Shown piece after piece: positions 63,011 through 64,000 of a DNA stretch of 64,000 nucleotides (position 1 is its first letter; every line of letters begins with the position of its first letter). Origin of the DNA: Candidatus Eiseniibacteriota bacterium. Lineage in GTDB: Bacteria > Eisenbacteria > RBG-16-71-46 > CAIMUX01. The stretch is taken from NCBI GenBank assembly GCA_020633975.1, contig JACKCR010000002.1:2480001-2544000 (forward strand). The letters are read 5' to 3'. The notes under the pieces were generated by a model. The model searched no databases, was not told the origin of the DNA, and saw only the letters and a list, made by a program, of their open reading frames with translations. A program made the translations under genes and the position numbers.

Positions 63011-64000
63011 CTACCTCGCCGGCAGCACCAAGACCCGTCGAGCATCTACCGTACGGCCCTGCGACACAAGCCGCAGGAAGTACGAACCCGAAGCGACGGA
63101 ACGGCCTTGTGCGTCACTCCTGTCCCACTCGATGCCGACATCTCCGCCGAACTCTGTGGCTCCGGGGGCCGCCAACGTCCGTACGAGACGTCCTTGGATG
63201 TCGCGCACCTCGACAAGTGCCGGGGCGGCGCCACCGCGAAGGGAGATCCTCGTCGTCTCACGAACCGGATTCGGCGTCGCCGAGACGAAGGACCACCCTG
63301 TCTTGACGGCTGGGGTCGTGTCGACATCAGACGGCACACCGTCACCTTCGACCAACGTCAAGATGGTGCCGGCAGGGATCGACTGGTACTCCTCCGCGAG
63401 CCCAGAGGGCCACTGAACGAAGAGGCGTTCGACGGTCGTTGCGTTCCCGAGGCCGAAATGGAGAGTCGACTCGCTGGAAGAGAGGAACCCTGTCCCAGCC
63501 CGACGCTCACGGAGTTGCCAACCGTTGGACGTGAGGATCCAGACTTTCGCGCCGACCGCGTCACGGTTGCTGATCGTGCCGATGAGATCGACACGGAGGA
63601 AGTCGTCTCCGACCGTTCCGCGTGGGTGGTGTTCGTTCTCGTAGAACGAACTCGGCTCGTCCCCAGGGAACTCCCAGTAGTTCGTCACGTAGAGATCGAG
63701 ATCGCCGTCCTCGTCGTAGTCGCCGACGGCCGAGCAGAAGCTGGGCCCGGTGTTGTTCGTCCCCGATGCGACGGAGACATCGGCGAAACCCGAGCCGTCG
63801 AGATTCTCGAAGAGCCGGTTCTCCGCTCCCAGCGATCCCCCACCCCGTGCCTCCGTGCCAACCGGCCTGGGGTTCCCGTCCTCCTGGGAAGCGTTGACGT
63901 AGAGGTCGAGCCATCCATCGTTGTCGGCGTCGAAGAAGTCCGCACCCCAACAGATGTAGTTCACGGCCACGCCGTTCTCCGCGGTTACGTCGGTGAACAC
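63011..64000 (-). CDS. FG-GAP/VCBS-repeat and ASPIC/UnbV protein, 5' partial
   Basis: The last 330 codons of a gene whose start lies beyond the window edge. FG-GAP/VCBS calcium-binding repeats are visible (FFDADNDGWLDLYV; VGDYDEDGDLDLYV), followed by an ASPIC/UnbV-type domain (STLHFGLGNATTVERLFVQWPSG) and a FlgD-like C-terminal module (ATPNPVRETTRISL, GRLVRTLAAPG, GSYFLRLVSQGRT). This is the CRTAC1-like layout of secreted, surface-attached propeller proteins. It ends 49 bases before the predicted start of the dihaem peroxidase fusion, and the two may be co-transcribed. Confidence 0.9.
   Translation of the reverse strand: MFTDVTAENGVAVNYICWGADFFDADNDGWLDLYVNASQEDGNPRPVGTEARGGGSLGAENRLFENLDGSGFADVSVASGTNNTGPSFCSAVGDYDEDGDLDLYVTNYWEFPGDEPSSFYENEHHPRGTVGDDFLRVDLIGTISNRDAVGAKVWILTSNGWQLRERRAGTGFLSSSESTLHFGLGNATTVERLFVQWPSGLAEEYQSIPAGTILTLVEGDGVPSDVDTTPAVKTGWSFVSATPNPVRETTRISLRGGAAPALVEVRDIQGRLVRTLAAPGATEFGGDVGIEWDRSDAQGRSVASGSYFLRLVSQGRTVDARRVLVLPAR

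Overview
The window is GC-rich bacterial chromosome, densely coding, with genes on both strands in short operons. I see no rRNA, tRNA, insertion sequence, phage gene or CRISPR array. Several features point to an uncultured lineage of the FCB group (Candidatus Eisenbacteria or a relative) rather than to a proteobacterium. These are four secreted proteins ending in the same FlgD-like/T9SS-type C-terminal module, an EF-G with the sequence style of the spirochaete/planctomycete/mitochondrial EFG1 branch, ABC-2/M1-peptidase fusions, ASPIC/UnbV and DNRLRE proteins, and abundant low-complexity linkers. This placement is inference from gene content, not from a phylogeny.

Layout. 1-2176: end of a membrane-anchored protein with a PEGA-like domain (probably a Ser/Thr kinase whose catalytic part lies outside the window), coupled to a secreted protein. 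2235-6922: ABC ATPase plus an ABC-2 permease/M1 peptidase fusion. 7170-10030: small 2TM protein, Memo-family protein, multispan membrane protein. 10095-17397: a run of seven close minus-strand genes (beta-barrel-like protein, BtpA/SgcQ family, degenerate ImmA/IrrE-like protein, tandem BMC-domain protein, PTS EIIA, two GT-C membrane proteins). 17652-20259: Hsp20 and methionyl-tRNA synthetase. 20337-26672: glycosyltransferase, sorbosone-dehydrogenase-like lipoprotein, Ca/Na antiporter, TPR protein, KaiC/DnaB-like ATPase. 26780-28879: elongation factor G. 29287-32282: VIT/VWA sortase substrate with its dedicated class GN-type sortase. 32272-36905: solute-binding lipoprotein, histidine kinase and sigma54 response regulator in one operon with no transporter. 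37434-41730: IMPACT-family protein, then a four-gene ABC operon with two ATPases. 41869-43308: glutamine synthetase with an AT-rich dyad-bearing leader and a strong terminator. 43467-46475: DUF2461, GYF/AIM24 and FlgD-tailed proteins. 46704-52596: secreted M1 aminopeptidase and an AsmA-like protein. 52779-55900: four small coupled genes that recall a type III secretion needle/chaperone cassette, then a GT-C protein. 55922-64000: RtcB ligase, six-bladed propeller, YcaQ-type DNA glycosylase, a DNRLRE-DNRLRE-dihaem peroxidase-FlgD fusion, and an FG-GAP/ASPIC protein cut by the window edge.

Most suggestive for new biology are (i) the operon pairing a stand-alone tandem-BMC shell-like protein with a lone EIIA, a BtpA/SgcQ protein and an ImmA-like protein that has lost the catalytic glutamate of HExxH, (ii) the small-gene cassette at 52779-54175, (iii) the binding protein-kinase-regulator operon, and (iv) the dihaem peroxidase embedded in a cell-surface scaffold protein. 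All functional links are hypotheses from sequence and gene order. No homology search could be run.
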